Shown: one piece after another, positions 1 through 5,236 of the stretch
Position numbering within the stretch: the stretch's first letter is position 1
How the letters are laid out: each line of letters starts with the position of its first letter
Assembly: GCA_003224995.1 (NCBI GenBank)
Contig: QIAI01000182.1
Location: 1 to 5,236, forward strand
DNA from: Acidobacteriota bacterium
GTDB taxonomy: Bacteria; Acidobacteriota; Terriglobia; Terriglobales; Acidobacteriaceae
Direction: 5' to 3'
DNA: 5,236 nt
Program-made: the position numbers and the translations under genes
The notes under the pieces: model-generated
What the model was told of the DNA's origin: nothing
The model's database searches: none
What the model saw: the letters and a program-made list of their open reading frames with translations, nothing else

Positions 1-126
1 CAGGACGGTCAGAGCATCGGGCGCATTCAACAGGCCCTGATCAAAATCCGCAACGGCCTGGGGCGCAACCAACTTCGCTACGACTGGTTCAAGGTGCGCA
101 ACGCCAACGGGGTGGGAAACTTCTAG
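1..126 (+). CDS. C-terminal end of an unrecognised protein (5' end outside window)
   Basis: Frame 1 is open from the first base and ends at TAG 124-126, giving the last 41 residues of a protein that begins before the window. The tail is rich in Gln, Arg, Asn and Gly (it contains IGRIQQALIKIRNGLG) and ends in VGNF. It has no hydrophobic segment, no Cys or His and no motif I can name, so I assign no function. The coding call rests on the open frame, GC-rich third positions and the position of the next gene, which starts 117 bp downstream with its own possible promoter. An alternative is that this is a chance open frame, but the Gly/Asn/Arg-rich composition and stop placement fit a genuine gene end. 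Confidence 0.6.
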   Translation, partial: QDGQSIGRIQQALIKIRNGLGRNQLRYDWFKVRNANGVGNF

Positions 127-201
127 AGCCGGCGCCCTTGGTTCCAGATGCGGCGGGCGTTCTAGCGCAAGACCGCCTCAAACGATTCTTCCGGCCGTGC
201 C

Positions 202-230
202 TTGAAGCACCTCTGCCGCCCCGATACACT
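202..230 (+). promoter_or_regulatory. Possible sigma-70-type promoter for the CDF transporter gene
   Basis: TTGAAG at 202-207 and TACACT at 225-230 are separated by exactly 17 bp. Each hexamer matches the TTGACA/TATAAT consensus at four of six positions. Transcription would start near 237, which nearly coincides with the ATG at 238. If the promoter is real, the message would be leaderless or nearly so and would lack the GGAG at 234-237. This conflicts with use of that Shine-Dalgarno, so promoter and RBS are competing readings of the same 40 bp. The element rests on consensus matching alone. Confidence 0.35.
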
Positions 231-237
231 GAAGGAG
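231..237 (+). promoter_or_regulatory. Ribosome binding site that decides the CDF start
   Basis: GAAGGAG lies 6 nt before the ATG at 244 but directly abuts the in-frame ATG at 238 and lies downstream of the in-frame TTG at 202. Standard spacing therefore favours 244. The ATG at 238 would be preferred only if translation is leaderless. Confidence 0.6.
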
Positions 238-243
238 ATGCAC

Positions 244-1104
244 ATGCACGTGCATTCCGGGGGCGGTGCGGGTACCTCCAAGGTGCTGAAAATTTCCCTG
301 TTCGTCACCCTGGCCTACATTGCCCTGCTGGTCGTTGCCGGAATCAAGGCGCACTCTCTGGCGCTGCTCTCCGAAGCCGGCCACAACCTATCCGATTTTC
401 TGGCGCTGCTGCTTTCGCTGGTGGCCGTATACCTGCAATCGCGGCCGCCCAGCGCGACTAAAACGTACGGCTACCATCGTGCCGGTGTTCTAGCCGCGCT
501 GATCAATGCGGCTTCCCTGGTAGCAATCTCATTCTTTATTTTTTACGAAGCCTTCCGCCGCGTGCAAAACCTAATCGCGCTGTTGCTCTATCGCTCCGGA
601 GGGGACATCAACATCCGAAGCGCCCTGCTGCACGAAGTAGGCGACACGCTCTCCACCGCCGCGGTGATCGCGGGCGGCTGGGCGATTCTCGCTACTGGAA
701 GAAATTGGATTGATTCAGCCCTCTCGTTCGGCATCGGCGCCCTGATCTTGTGGTCATCGGTCGGCATCTTGCGCGAGACCATGAACATCCTGCTGGAAGG
801 CACGCCGCGGAGCATGAAGCTCGATCAACTCGAAGCCGCCATTCGCAAAATTGAAGGCGTCAATGACGTGCATGACCTGCACGTGTGGAGTATTGGTTCC
901 GAGAGCCACGCGCTCTCCTGCCACATTGCCATCGCCGACATCCCCCCTTCCGTGAGCGAACGCATTCTGCGCGACGTCAAAGACGTTCTGCAACACCACT
1001 TCCGCGTGATTCACACCACCATCCAGTTCGAACACGTGGAATGCGAAGTCGCCCACGGCTGCATCATCCCAGTCGGCGAAGCGGAACCTCATCACCATCA
1101 CTAG
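244..1104 (+). CDS. Cation diffusion facilitator (CzcD/ZnT-type) metal exporter apparently lacking most of helix 4
   Basis: This is a 286-residue inner-membrane protein of the CDF family, which exports Zn2+ (also Co2+, Cd2+) in exchange for protons. Seen: helix 1 at about 14-35; helix 2 with the HxxxD metal site (H47, D51); the TYGYHRAGVLAALINA block leading into helix 3 (about 80-100); helix 5 with the second HxxxD site (H130, D134); helix 6 (about 155-176); and the cytosolic metal-sensing domain from about 190, with the DVHDLHVWS signature at 208-216 and the HTTIQFE block at 257-263. Both termini carry histidines (MHVH at the start, EPHHHH at the end). The oddity is at 108-111: the end of helix 3 (FYEAFRRVQN) runs directly into LIALLLYRSGGD, which in relatives forms the end of helix 4 and the loop after it. 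About 20 residues, most of helix 4, seem to be missing without a frameshift. ATG 244 is chosen for its SD spacing; 238 is the alternative. Family certain, exact metal unknown, transport activity doubtful. Confidence 0.93.
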   Translation: MHVHSGGGAGTSKVLKISLFVTLAYIALLVVAGIKAHSLALLSEAGHNLSDFLALLLSLVAVYLQSRPPSATKTYGYHRAGVLAALINAASLVAISFFIFYEAFRRVQNLIALLLYRSGGDINIRSALLHEVGDTLSTAAVIAGGWAILATGRNWIDSALSFGIGALILWSSVGILRETMNILLEGTPRSMKLDQLEAAIRKIEGVNDVHDLHVWSIGSESHALSCHIAIADIPPSVSERILRDVKDVLQHHFRVIHTTIQFEHVECEVAHGCIIPVGEAEPHHHH

Positions 1105-1161
1105 CGGATCATCGCAGTCGTGCATAACGCGTGGAACCGGGCCGCTCAAGGCGATTTCTCA

Positions 1162-1170
1162 TGCTATGCT
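1162..1170 (+). promoter_or_regulatory. Extended -10 promoter element for the acyltransferase gene
   Basis: TG-C-TATGCT is an extended -10 motif (TGn followed by a hexamer matching TATAAT at four of six positions). I find no convincing -35, which is tolerable for extended -10 promoters. The expected start of transcription is about 1177-1178, immediately before the ATG at 1179. There is no good Shine-Dalgarno in front of that ATG, only a GAG at 1171-1173, so a leaderless message is plausible. This is inferred from sequence only. Confidence 0.4.
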
Positions 1171-1178
1171 GAGCCCTC

Positions 1179-2354
1179 ATGCTTGAGCTCCGGCGGATCA
1201 CCGATCACAAGCGCTTCATCCCGCAAATCGACGGGCTGCGCTTTGTAGCGATCTCGTCCGTGGTATTTGTGCACATCTACGACTCGCTGCAACGCGGCGC
1301 CATTCCTCCGCCCTTTTCGATGGATGGTGACATCGCCAAGCGCGGCGTGGAATTGTTTTTCGTGATCAGTGGCTTCATCCTGGGCGTGCCCTTTGCGTCG
1401 CGATACCTGCTCAAAACGCCGAAAGTAAATCTGAAACAGTATTATTTGCGACGCCTGACCCGCCTGGAGCCGCCTTACTTCATCAGCCTGTTGGTGTGCG
1501 TGTTAGCTCAGTACATAACCGCACATCGCAGTTTTAACGATATGCCGCCGTACTTGGCGGCCAGCTTCTTCTATCTCCACAACCTGATCTTCGGCGCATT
1601 TGTGGGCGCCGTGAACCCGGTGGCTTGGTCACTCGAGATCGAGATTCAGTTCTACCTCCTGGTGCCAGTTCTGGCCCTGCTCTTTTCAATTGCCGATACG
1701 CGCCTGCGACGGGCCCTGCTGCTGTTGGGAATGTTCTCGGCTGGAATTCTTACCAGACCTCTCTATCGCGACCTCCACCTGCGCGCTTCGATTCTTTATT
1801 ACATCGCTTTTTTCCTGGCCGGATTTCTACTTTGCGATCTGTATCTCACCCGCAAAGAATGGACGCGATCCTATGTGTGGGATGCTATGGCGCTTCCAGC
1901 ATGGCCTCTGGTGTGGTACTTAGGGAGGAATTCAGGACACCTGGTTTTGCCGTTCGTGATTGTCCTTCTCTACCTGGCTGCGTTCCGCGGAAAGCTTTGC
2001 TCTGCAATCTTCAGCAACCGGGTGATCACAAACATTGGAGGCATGTGTTACAGCATTTATCTTTTTCATGCCCTGGTCGTCTACGCGGTGAAACATCAGA
2101 CCTGGCAACTCCACATCGGCCAGAATTTCTGGGCGTTCCTCGCCCTGCAGACCGTGCTGATCACCGCGTGGGTTCTGCTGTTCTGTGGAAGCTTTTTCCT
2201 CCTTATCGAGCGGCCTTGCATGGATCGCGATTGGCCCAAAAAGTTCTGGCGAGCGGTTCAGGCTCAGGTTGCGAATGAGGAATCGCGCATCTCCGAGGAA
2301 GTTCCGACCGGCTTGGAGATTTCCGAGATTTCCAAGTCTCCGAAAGCCAGCTGA
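1179..2354 (+). CDS. Acyltransferase-3 family (OafA/YrhL-type) membrane O-acyltransferase
   Basis: This is a 391-residue integral membrane protein that probably transfers an acyl group (acetyl or similar) from a cytosolic donor to a cell-surface glycan, lipid or exported metabolite. Family hallmarks appear in order: IDGLRFVAI at 17-25 with the conserved His32 in helix 1; GVELFFVISGFILG at 56-69; YYLRRLTRLEPPYF at 88-101 (R91, R92, R95); NPVAWSLEIEIQFYLLVP at 146-163; several further hydrophobic helices at 176-340; YSIYLFHALVVY at 291-302; and the closing LIERP at 342-346. The length is normal for a stand-alone acyltransferase domain with no fused SGNH domain, so the acceptor cannot be read from the sequence. 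The last 40 residues are hydrophilic and probably cytosolic. The start at 1179 places the DGLR motif at the usual distance from the N-terminus and follows an extended -10 element. The gene stands alone: 74 bp after the CDF gene and 194 bp before the kinase. Confidence 0.92.
   Translation: MLELRRITDHKRFIPQIDGLRFVAISSVVFVHIYDSLQRGAIPPPFSMDGDIAKRGVELFFVISGFILGVPFASRYLLKTPKVNLKQYYLRRLTRLEPPYFISLLVCVLAQYITAHRSFNDMPPYLAASFFYLHNLIFGAFVGAVNPVAWSLEIEIQFYLLVPVLALLFSIADTRLRRALLLLGMFSAGILTRPLYRDLHLRASILYYIAFFLAGFLLCDLYLTRKEWTRSYVWDAMALPAWPLVWYLGRNSGHLVLPFVIVLLYLAAFRGKLCSAIFSNRVITNIGGMCYSIYLFHALVVYAVKHQTWQLHIGQNFWAFLALQTVLITAWVLLFCGSFFLLIERPCMDRDWPKKFWRAVQAQVANEESRISEEVPTGLEISEISKSPKAS
2316..2333 (+). repeat. 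Tandem 9-bp repeat at the acyltransferase C-terminus
   Basis: Two perfect head-to-tail copies of GAGATTTCC encode EISEIS in the hydrophilic tail of the acyltransferase. They sit inside a wider CTTGGA/TCCAAG inverted repeat (2312-2317 and 2331-2336). Because it is in frame, it probably reflects a small local duplication in an unconstrained tail. Confidence 0.6.
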
Positions 2355-2445
2355 GATGCTACAGCGCTCGGCCTGCTCCATGTGCGAATTGTTCAGATTT
2401 TCTTGAAGCTCTTCATCGTCCACAAGTCGTTCGCCGCGCATATCA

Positions 2446-2457
2446 CACACCGGTGTG
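2446..2457. promoter_or_regulatory. Perfect 12-bp palindrome upstream of the adenylate kinase gene
   Basis: CACACCGGTGTG is its own reverse complement and lies about 100 bp before the kinase start, in the 194-bp gap after the acyltransferase gene. A shifted reading gives TCACAC-N4-GTGTGA (2443-2458). A dimeric regulator could bind here, but no recognised operator consensus matches and no clear promoter adjoins it. The rest of this gap holds nothing else I can support. Confidence 0.25.
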
Positions 2458-2548
2458 ACGCCCGTCATAACCCCGCCCCGAAACCCGCGCTACGCTGACT
2501 GTCCATCGACCGTCGCGAAGGTCGTATTTGTCCGCCCGAGAACTCTGC

Positions 2549-3310
2549 ATGAATCGCAATACTCCGGGTCGCGAGGCGTGGCTCCAAGGCCCGCCGGCAG
2601 CGTGCTTCTCGCCCGCGATGAAGGTGCGCCCCTGGCGCCTGATCCTGTTGGGTGCGCCCGGAGTTGGCAAAGGCACGCAGGCCGACTTGCTAACTCAGCG
2701 CCTTGGCGCTTGCCATCTCTCTACGGGAGACATTTTTCGCGCAGCCAGCGGGGTTGATTGCGACCCCAGTCCTGCGATGAGCGCCGCCCTCGATTTCATG
2801 CGCCGTGGGGAGTTGGTTCCCGATTCCACAGTCTGGGAAATGGTGCGTGAGCGGCAGCCATGCCTGCGCTGCAGCGGCGGCTTCATTCTTGATGGGTTCC
2901 CGCGCACGCTCATGCAGGCCGAAGCGCTGAAACAGTTGATGGAAGACGAGCGCCTCACGCTGGATGCGGTGGTGAGTTACGAATTGCCTTTGAGGGAAAT
3001 TGTGGAGCGCCTTAGTGGCCGCCGCACCTGCGAACAGTGCAAAGCGGTTTACCACTTGAGCCGCCAGCCTTCAGCGGTTGACGGCGTGTGCGACCGCTGC
3101 GGCGCCCGCCTGTACCAGCGCGATGACGACCGCACCGAAGCCATCACGGTCCGCATGAAAACCTACGAGCACAGCACGGAGCCGCTAATTGTCTTCTACC
3201 GCAGCCTCGGTCTATTGCTGCCGATCGCAGCCACTGGCTCCCCCGACGAGATCTTCACCCGGACGTTAGTGGCACTGCAGCAGGTGCTGGTCACTGCAGG
3301 CGAGGGCTGA
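2549..3310 (+). CDS. adk: Adenylate kinase family nucleoside monophosphate kinase with zinc-type LID
   Basis: This is a cytosolic enzyme expected to catalyse ATP + AMP to 2 ADP, balancing adenine nucleotides. Seen from the 2549 start (253 residues): P-loop GAPGVGKGTQ at 35-44; NMP-binding STGDIFRA at 58-65; GELVPD at 87-92; GFILDGFPRT at 111-120 with the R119 expected to touch AMP; the LID with C151, C154, C171 and C174 in C-x2-C-x16-C-x2-C zinc spacing; QRDDD at 180-184; and the closing R192 and STEPLIVFY. All catalytic blocks are intact. Odd points are an N-terminal extension of about 24 residues (including REAWLQGPP) before the usual start, and an extra C105-x2-C108 pair just before the DGFPRT block. 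Start choice: ATG 2549 has a weak GAGAA 6 nt upstream; ATG 2618 gives a 230-residue protein of ordinary length but has no SD; TTG 2528 is also in frame. It is not beside secY or ribosomal genes, the common adk setting, so it may be a second paralogue with altered substrate preference. Confidence 0.9.
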   Translation: MNRNTPGREAWLQGPPAACFSPAMKVRPWRLILLGAPGVGKGTQADLLTQRLGACHLSTGDIFRAASGVDCDPSPAMSAALDFMRRGELVPDSTVWEMVRERQPCLRCSGGFILDGFPRTLMQAEALKQLMEDERLTLDAVVSYELPLREIVERLSGRRTCEQCKAVYHLSRQPSAVDGVCDRCGARLYQRDDDRTEAITVRMKTYEHSTEPLIVFYRSLGLLLPIAATGSPDEIFTRTLVALQQVLVTAGEG

Positions 3311-3321
3311 AAATCTTGAAC

Positions 3322-3378
3322 CGCAGAGAACGCGGAGGGTTCGCGGAGGGCGCAGAGAAAAACAGGCGCAGAGAAGAC
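3322..3378 (+). repeat. Degenerate CGCAGAG-type intergenic repeat (five units)
   Basis: Five purine-rich units start at 3322, 3331, 3342, 3351 and 3367. Each opens with CGCAGAG or CGCGGAG and is 9 to 16 bp long. They occupy the convergent gap between the kinase stop and the end of the deaminase-like gene. The last unit ends CAGAGAAGAC, and the same 10 bp recurs on the minus strand at 5207-5216. Similar imperfect repeats are scattered between genes of many soil bacteria; their function is unknown to me. The remaining gap (3379-3469) shows no gene or clear terminator. Confidence 0.7.
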
Positions 3379-3469
3379 AATGCGGTTTTGGGCTTCGCTC
3401 TACGGACCTCACGCATACTTCACACGGGTCGCGGGTAAAAGCCTTTGCCTCTTCTTCAACTCCCCCGGG

Positions 3470-4519
3470 CTACTTCTCACCCGCGTGGCTCGCGAGAAAG
3501 TTCTTCAACGCTTCGGGCATGAAATCCGCAGTGCTGAAGGCATTCGGCAAGGCGGATTCGAATGTGGTCATGCGATACTGCCCCCGCCCGTTCGATAAGA
3601 TCAGCACAATGGGGGCCTTCCCGGCCGCACGATTGAAACTGCTGGCTTCGTAGCCATACTGCCGATCGCGATAATTCACCACCGGCCAGTCGCCGTTTTC
3701 CGCGCTGACGACGATCGCGCGCAGAAAGTAATCGCGTTCGGTCATTGCTTGCTGTAACAGGCCTCCGATCGGATAACGATAATGGAAGGCCGCGTCATCC
3801 GCCCCGGCGGCGCGATAGGTTTTGCCGGCAAAGGAAAGTGCGGCTGCGCCAGTGTGCCGCCCCTTGGTGAAAAGCGTCACCCCGCCCCGCCGTGCTTCCT
3901 CTGCTGACTTCACGAGCCCGCGCAATTCTTCCGGCGCCAACGGAATTTTCCCAGCTTCCACTTCGGGGAAGTTTCTTTCACAGACGATCTGATCGGCAAA
4001 GCGCGTTACCTTCACCGTGCGGTCGCTCGACTGCCCGCAGACGAATAACAGGCGCTCGTAATCGGTCGTCGCCAACTGGTAATCGCGGCAGTCCCCACAA
4101 CTGCTAGCCCCACATTGGGTGGCGAAGAACGCCAGGAAGCGAACGTCGCGCCGCGTCGTCTCCGGACCATACAGGGCGGTCACATGATTCAACACCGACG
4201 TTTCCCCGTGAATCCCCTCCGGAATTTCGTACTCTGTATTCCCGCCGACCACCACGCGTTCTTTTCCCTCCTTCTCGAAAGCGGTTGCGACACGCACATT
4301 GAAGTGCGTGAGGCGGGGATCGGTCCCCGCTTTCTCCGCCGCGCCCAGCGCATCGAAAATCTCATCGCGCAGCTTCGCATCCGTTACCAGCGCTTCCGAT
4401 TCCTTGTTGAGCTTCCACTTGGACGACGTCTCAGCGCGCAGCGTCCACCAACCCGCCAGCACCAACATCGCGGCAACCAGGAAAATTCCTCCGCCCAGCC
4501 TCATGCTCAATCTGTTCAT
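3470..4519 (-). CDS. Membrane-anchored tandem cytidine-deaminase-like protein
   Basis: This is a 349-residue protein. After a short basic start (R3, R7) comes a hydrophobic segment at about 10-24 with no lipobox Cys, consistent with a signal anchor that leaves the rest outside the cytoplasm. Domain 1 (about 48-165) resembles zinc-dependent cytidine deaminases: GGNTEYE at 92-98, then HGE (H104, E106), then SCGDCR (C141, C144). H104, C141 and C144 fit the three zinc ligands and E106 the catalytic proton shuttle, in the E. coli Cdd style where the first ligand is His. Domain 2 (about 212-345) looks like a second copy without these residues but keeps a final ALPNAF (323-328), like the LLPxxF end of deaminases. 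E. coli Cdd also has one active and one inactive half, but it is cytosolic and shorter. AAGGA 9 nt before ATG 4519 supports the start. The gene lies 73 bp after the ligase gene on the same strand. The substrate is unknown; fold assignment is by motif reading, so call it deaminase-like rather than a proven cytidine deaminase. Confidence 0.75.
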   Translation of the reverse strand: MNRLSMRLGGGIFLVAAMLVLAGWWTLRAETSSKWKLNKESEALVTDAKLRDEIFDALGAAEKAGTDPRLTHFNVRVATAFEKEGKERVVVGGNTEYEIPEGIHGETSVLNHVTALYGPETTRRDVRFLAFFATQCGASSCGDCRDYQLATTDYERLLFVCGQSSDRTVKVTRFADQIVCERNFPEVEAGKIPLAPEELRGLVKSAEEARRGGVTLFTKGRHTGAAALSFAGKTYRAAGADDAAFHYRYPIGGLLQQAMTERDYFLRAIVVSAENGDWPVVNYRDRQYGYEASSFNRAAGKAPIVLILSNGRGQYRMTTFESALPNAFSTADFMPEALKNFLASHAGEK

Positions 4520-4528
4520 TGGCGCCAG

Positions 4529-4533
4529 TCCTT
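4529..4533 (-). promoter_or_regulatory. Ribosome binding site of the deaminase-like gene
   Basis: On the minus strand AAGGA lies 9 nt before the ATG at 4519. It supports this start over the in-frame ATG at 4504, which would have 24 nt spacing and would remove the basic residues in front of the hydrophobic segment. Confidence 0.6.
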
Positions 4534-4579
4534 AGTTCCGGTGTCAGTTTGTCGTGTCGCAGAATCCTGACCTCGCGTG

Positions 4580-4592
4580 GATCGCTGCGATC
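4580..4592. repeat. Short perfect palindrome just after the ligase stop
   Basis: GATCGC-T-GCGATC abuts the ligase stop codon in the 73-bp gap before the deaminase-like gene. It could form only a 5-bp stem with a 3-nt loop and has no following T run, so it is not a convincing intrinsic terminator. It leaves co-transcription of the two genes possible. Confidence 0.3.
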
Positions 4593-5236
4593 TTACTGCT
4601 GGTCTCCACCTTGCCGCTGATAAATCTCCGCCGCCCGCTCGATCGTGTCCGCCTCTTGCGGCGACTTATCCGGCCGCAGCCGCACAATGCGGGGAAAGCG
4701 CAGAGCGAAACCACTCTCGTGCCGGTCGGACTTCATCACGTTATTGAACGCAACTTCCAGCACGATCTTCGGCTCGACCTCGCGTCGGTATCCCTGATCG
4801 TCGAGCGTGTGCTCCAGAAACCATTTCGTCATCTCCGCGATCTCCACGTCGGTCAGCCCCGAGTACGCCTTACCGATGTTGACCAGGCGCTCGCCATCGC
4901 GGACCGCAAACGTGTAATCGCTGAGTACGCCGATACGCTTGCCGTGTCCATATTCGACTGCGGTCACCACCACATCGAGCGTGGCCAATTCGCGCTTCAT
5001 CTTCAGCCACGCCTTCCCCCGCCGGCCCGGCGTGTACGCCGATTCCAGGTCTTTGATCATCAGCCCTTCATTGCCTCTTGCCTGTGCCGCCGTGAACAAT
5101 GCTTCCACTTCTTCAGGATTTGTCGCCGTGGCGAATGGCGCGCGCATCACCCGTTCGACTGTCGGACTCTCCAGGTTGCCAAACATCAACTTGCCCTGCG
5201 TGCCCGGTCTTCTCTGTGCCTCTGTGTCTCTGTGGT
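4593..5236 (-). CDS. ATP-dependent DNA ligase, C-terminal part (5' end outside window)
   Basis: The minus-strand frame is open from the window edge to TAA 4593-4595, giving 213 residues. ATP-dependent ligases seal nicks in duplex DNA through a lysyl-AMP intermediate. Counting from the first full codon (5234), the fragment shows nucleotidyltransferase motif IV EGLMIK at 56-61, the AYTPGRRGKAW stretch, and motif V WLKMK at 76-80. The OB-fold domain follows: VEYGHGKRIGVLSDYTFAVRD; GKAYSGLTDVEIAEM; PKIVLEVAFN; and near the end SGFALRFPRIVRLRPDKSP, typical of bacterial and archaeal LigB-like ligases. The active-site KxDG lies beyond the edge, so activity cannot be judged. The first 15 residues (HRDTEAQRRPGTQGK) are largely translation of a CACAGAG repeat. 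TTG 5189 and ATG 5186 are internal candidates for a start, but a protein starting there would lack the catalytic lysine. I read it as one continuous gene with a repeat inside, but a gene broken at this point is possible. Confidence 0.88.
   Translation of the reverse strand, partial: HRDTEAQRRPGTQGKLMFGNLESPTVERVMRAPFATATNPEEVEALFTAAQARGNEGLMIKDLESAYTPGRRGKAWLKMKRELATLDVVVTAVEYGHGKRIGVLSDYTFAVRDGERLVNIGKAYSGLTDVEIAEMTKWFLEHTLDDQGYRREVEPKIVLEVAFNNVMKSDRHESGFALRFPRIVRLRPDKSPQEADTIERAAEIYQRQGGDQQ
5207..5234 (-). repeat. CACAGAG-type repeat inside the ligase frame
   Basis: On the minus strand three units (CACAGAG, CACAGAGG, CACAGAGAAGAC) run from the window edge inward. The last unit shares CAGAGAAGAC with the end of the intergenic repeat at 3369-3378, so the two arrays lie in opposite orientation about 1.8 kb apart. 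The repeat is open in the ligase frame and reads HRDTEAQRRP. It may continue past the window edge. Confidence 0.65.

Noticed and set aside
127..140. Terminator after the first partial gene (overlapping GCCGGC and GGCGCC)
   Set aside because: The palindromes are 6 bp each with no loop and no following T run, so an intrinsic terminator cannot be supported.
1084..1101. EPHHHH tail as a cloning or expression tag
   Set aside because: Only four His, encoded with alternating codons in native context, and His-rich ends are common in CDF transporters.
754..1149. 131-codon open frame on the minus strand across the CDF C-terminal domain
   Set aside because: It is antisense to a well-conserved part of the transporter, has no recognisable motif and no good ribosome site; it is a by-product of GC-rich coding.
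1625..2278. 217-codon plus-strand frame inside the acyltransferase gene
   Set aside because: It overlaps the acyltransferase in another frame and has a Pro/Arg/Ser-rich, low-complexity look with no motifs, while the acyltransferase frame has all the family hallmarks.
1932..2468. 178-codon minus-strand frame, whose first part (2355-2468) lies in the gap after the acyltransferase and reads as an acidic, protein-like stretch
   Set aside because: Most of it is antisense to the acyltransferase, no Shine-Dalgarno precedes its ATG, and the intergenic part alone is too short and matches nothing I know.
3322..3378. CRISPR array
   Set aside because: Units are 9-16 bp and imperfect, with no spacers of constant length and no cas gene nearby.
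3380..3598. Small plus-strand frame starting just after the CGCAGAG repeat
   Set aside because: More than half is antisense to the deaminase-like gene; no motif and only a weak purine stretch from the repeat in front of it.

Overview
The window looks like chromosomal DNA from a moderately GC-rich, Gram-negative-type bacterium. An acidobacterial (Acidobacteriota) soil-type genome is the best guess. That guess rests on the gene style and on the degenerate CRCAGAG-type repeats, which I associate with such genomes. No marker gene proves the taxonomy.

Layout, left to right. Bases 1-126 are the last 41 codons of an unrecognised plus-strand gene. Bases 244-1104 (+) encode a cation diffusion facilitator (CDF) metal exporter that keeps its metal site but seems to lack most of membrane helix 4. 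Bases 1179-2354 (+) encode an acyltransferase-3 (OafA-type) membrane enzyme, with an extended -10 element so close to its ATG that the mRNA may be leaderless. Bases 2549-3310 (+) encode an adenylate kinase family protein with a zinc-type LID and an N-terminal extension. A 159-bp convergent gap follows and holds five degenerate CGCAGAG-like units.

Two genes on the minus strand fill the rest. Bases 3470-4519 encode a membrane-anchored, probably periplasmic protein with two cytidine-deaminase-like domains, only the first of which carries the zinc and catalytic residues. Upstream of it, bases 4593-5236 encode the C-terminal part of an ATP-dependent DNA ligase: the end of the adenylation domain (motifs IV and V) and the OB-fold domain. 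The ligase frame runs through a second copy of the CACAGAG-type repeat and off the window edge.

The three plus-strand genes have separate gaps in front of them and unrelated jobs (metal efflux, envelope acylation, nucleotide phosphorylation), so they do not look like one pathway. The ligase and deaminase-like genes share a strand with a 73-bp gap and may be co-transcribed. I see no phage, CRISPR, insertion sequence, tRNA or rRNA. The best candidates for something unusual are the helix-4-less CDF protein, the exported tandem deaminase-like protein, and the repeat translated inside the DNA ligase.
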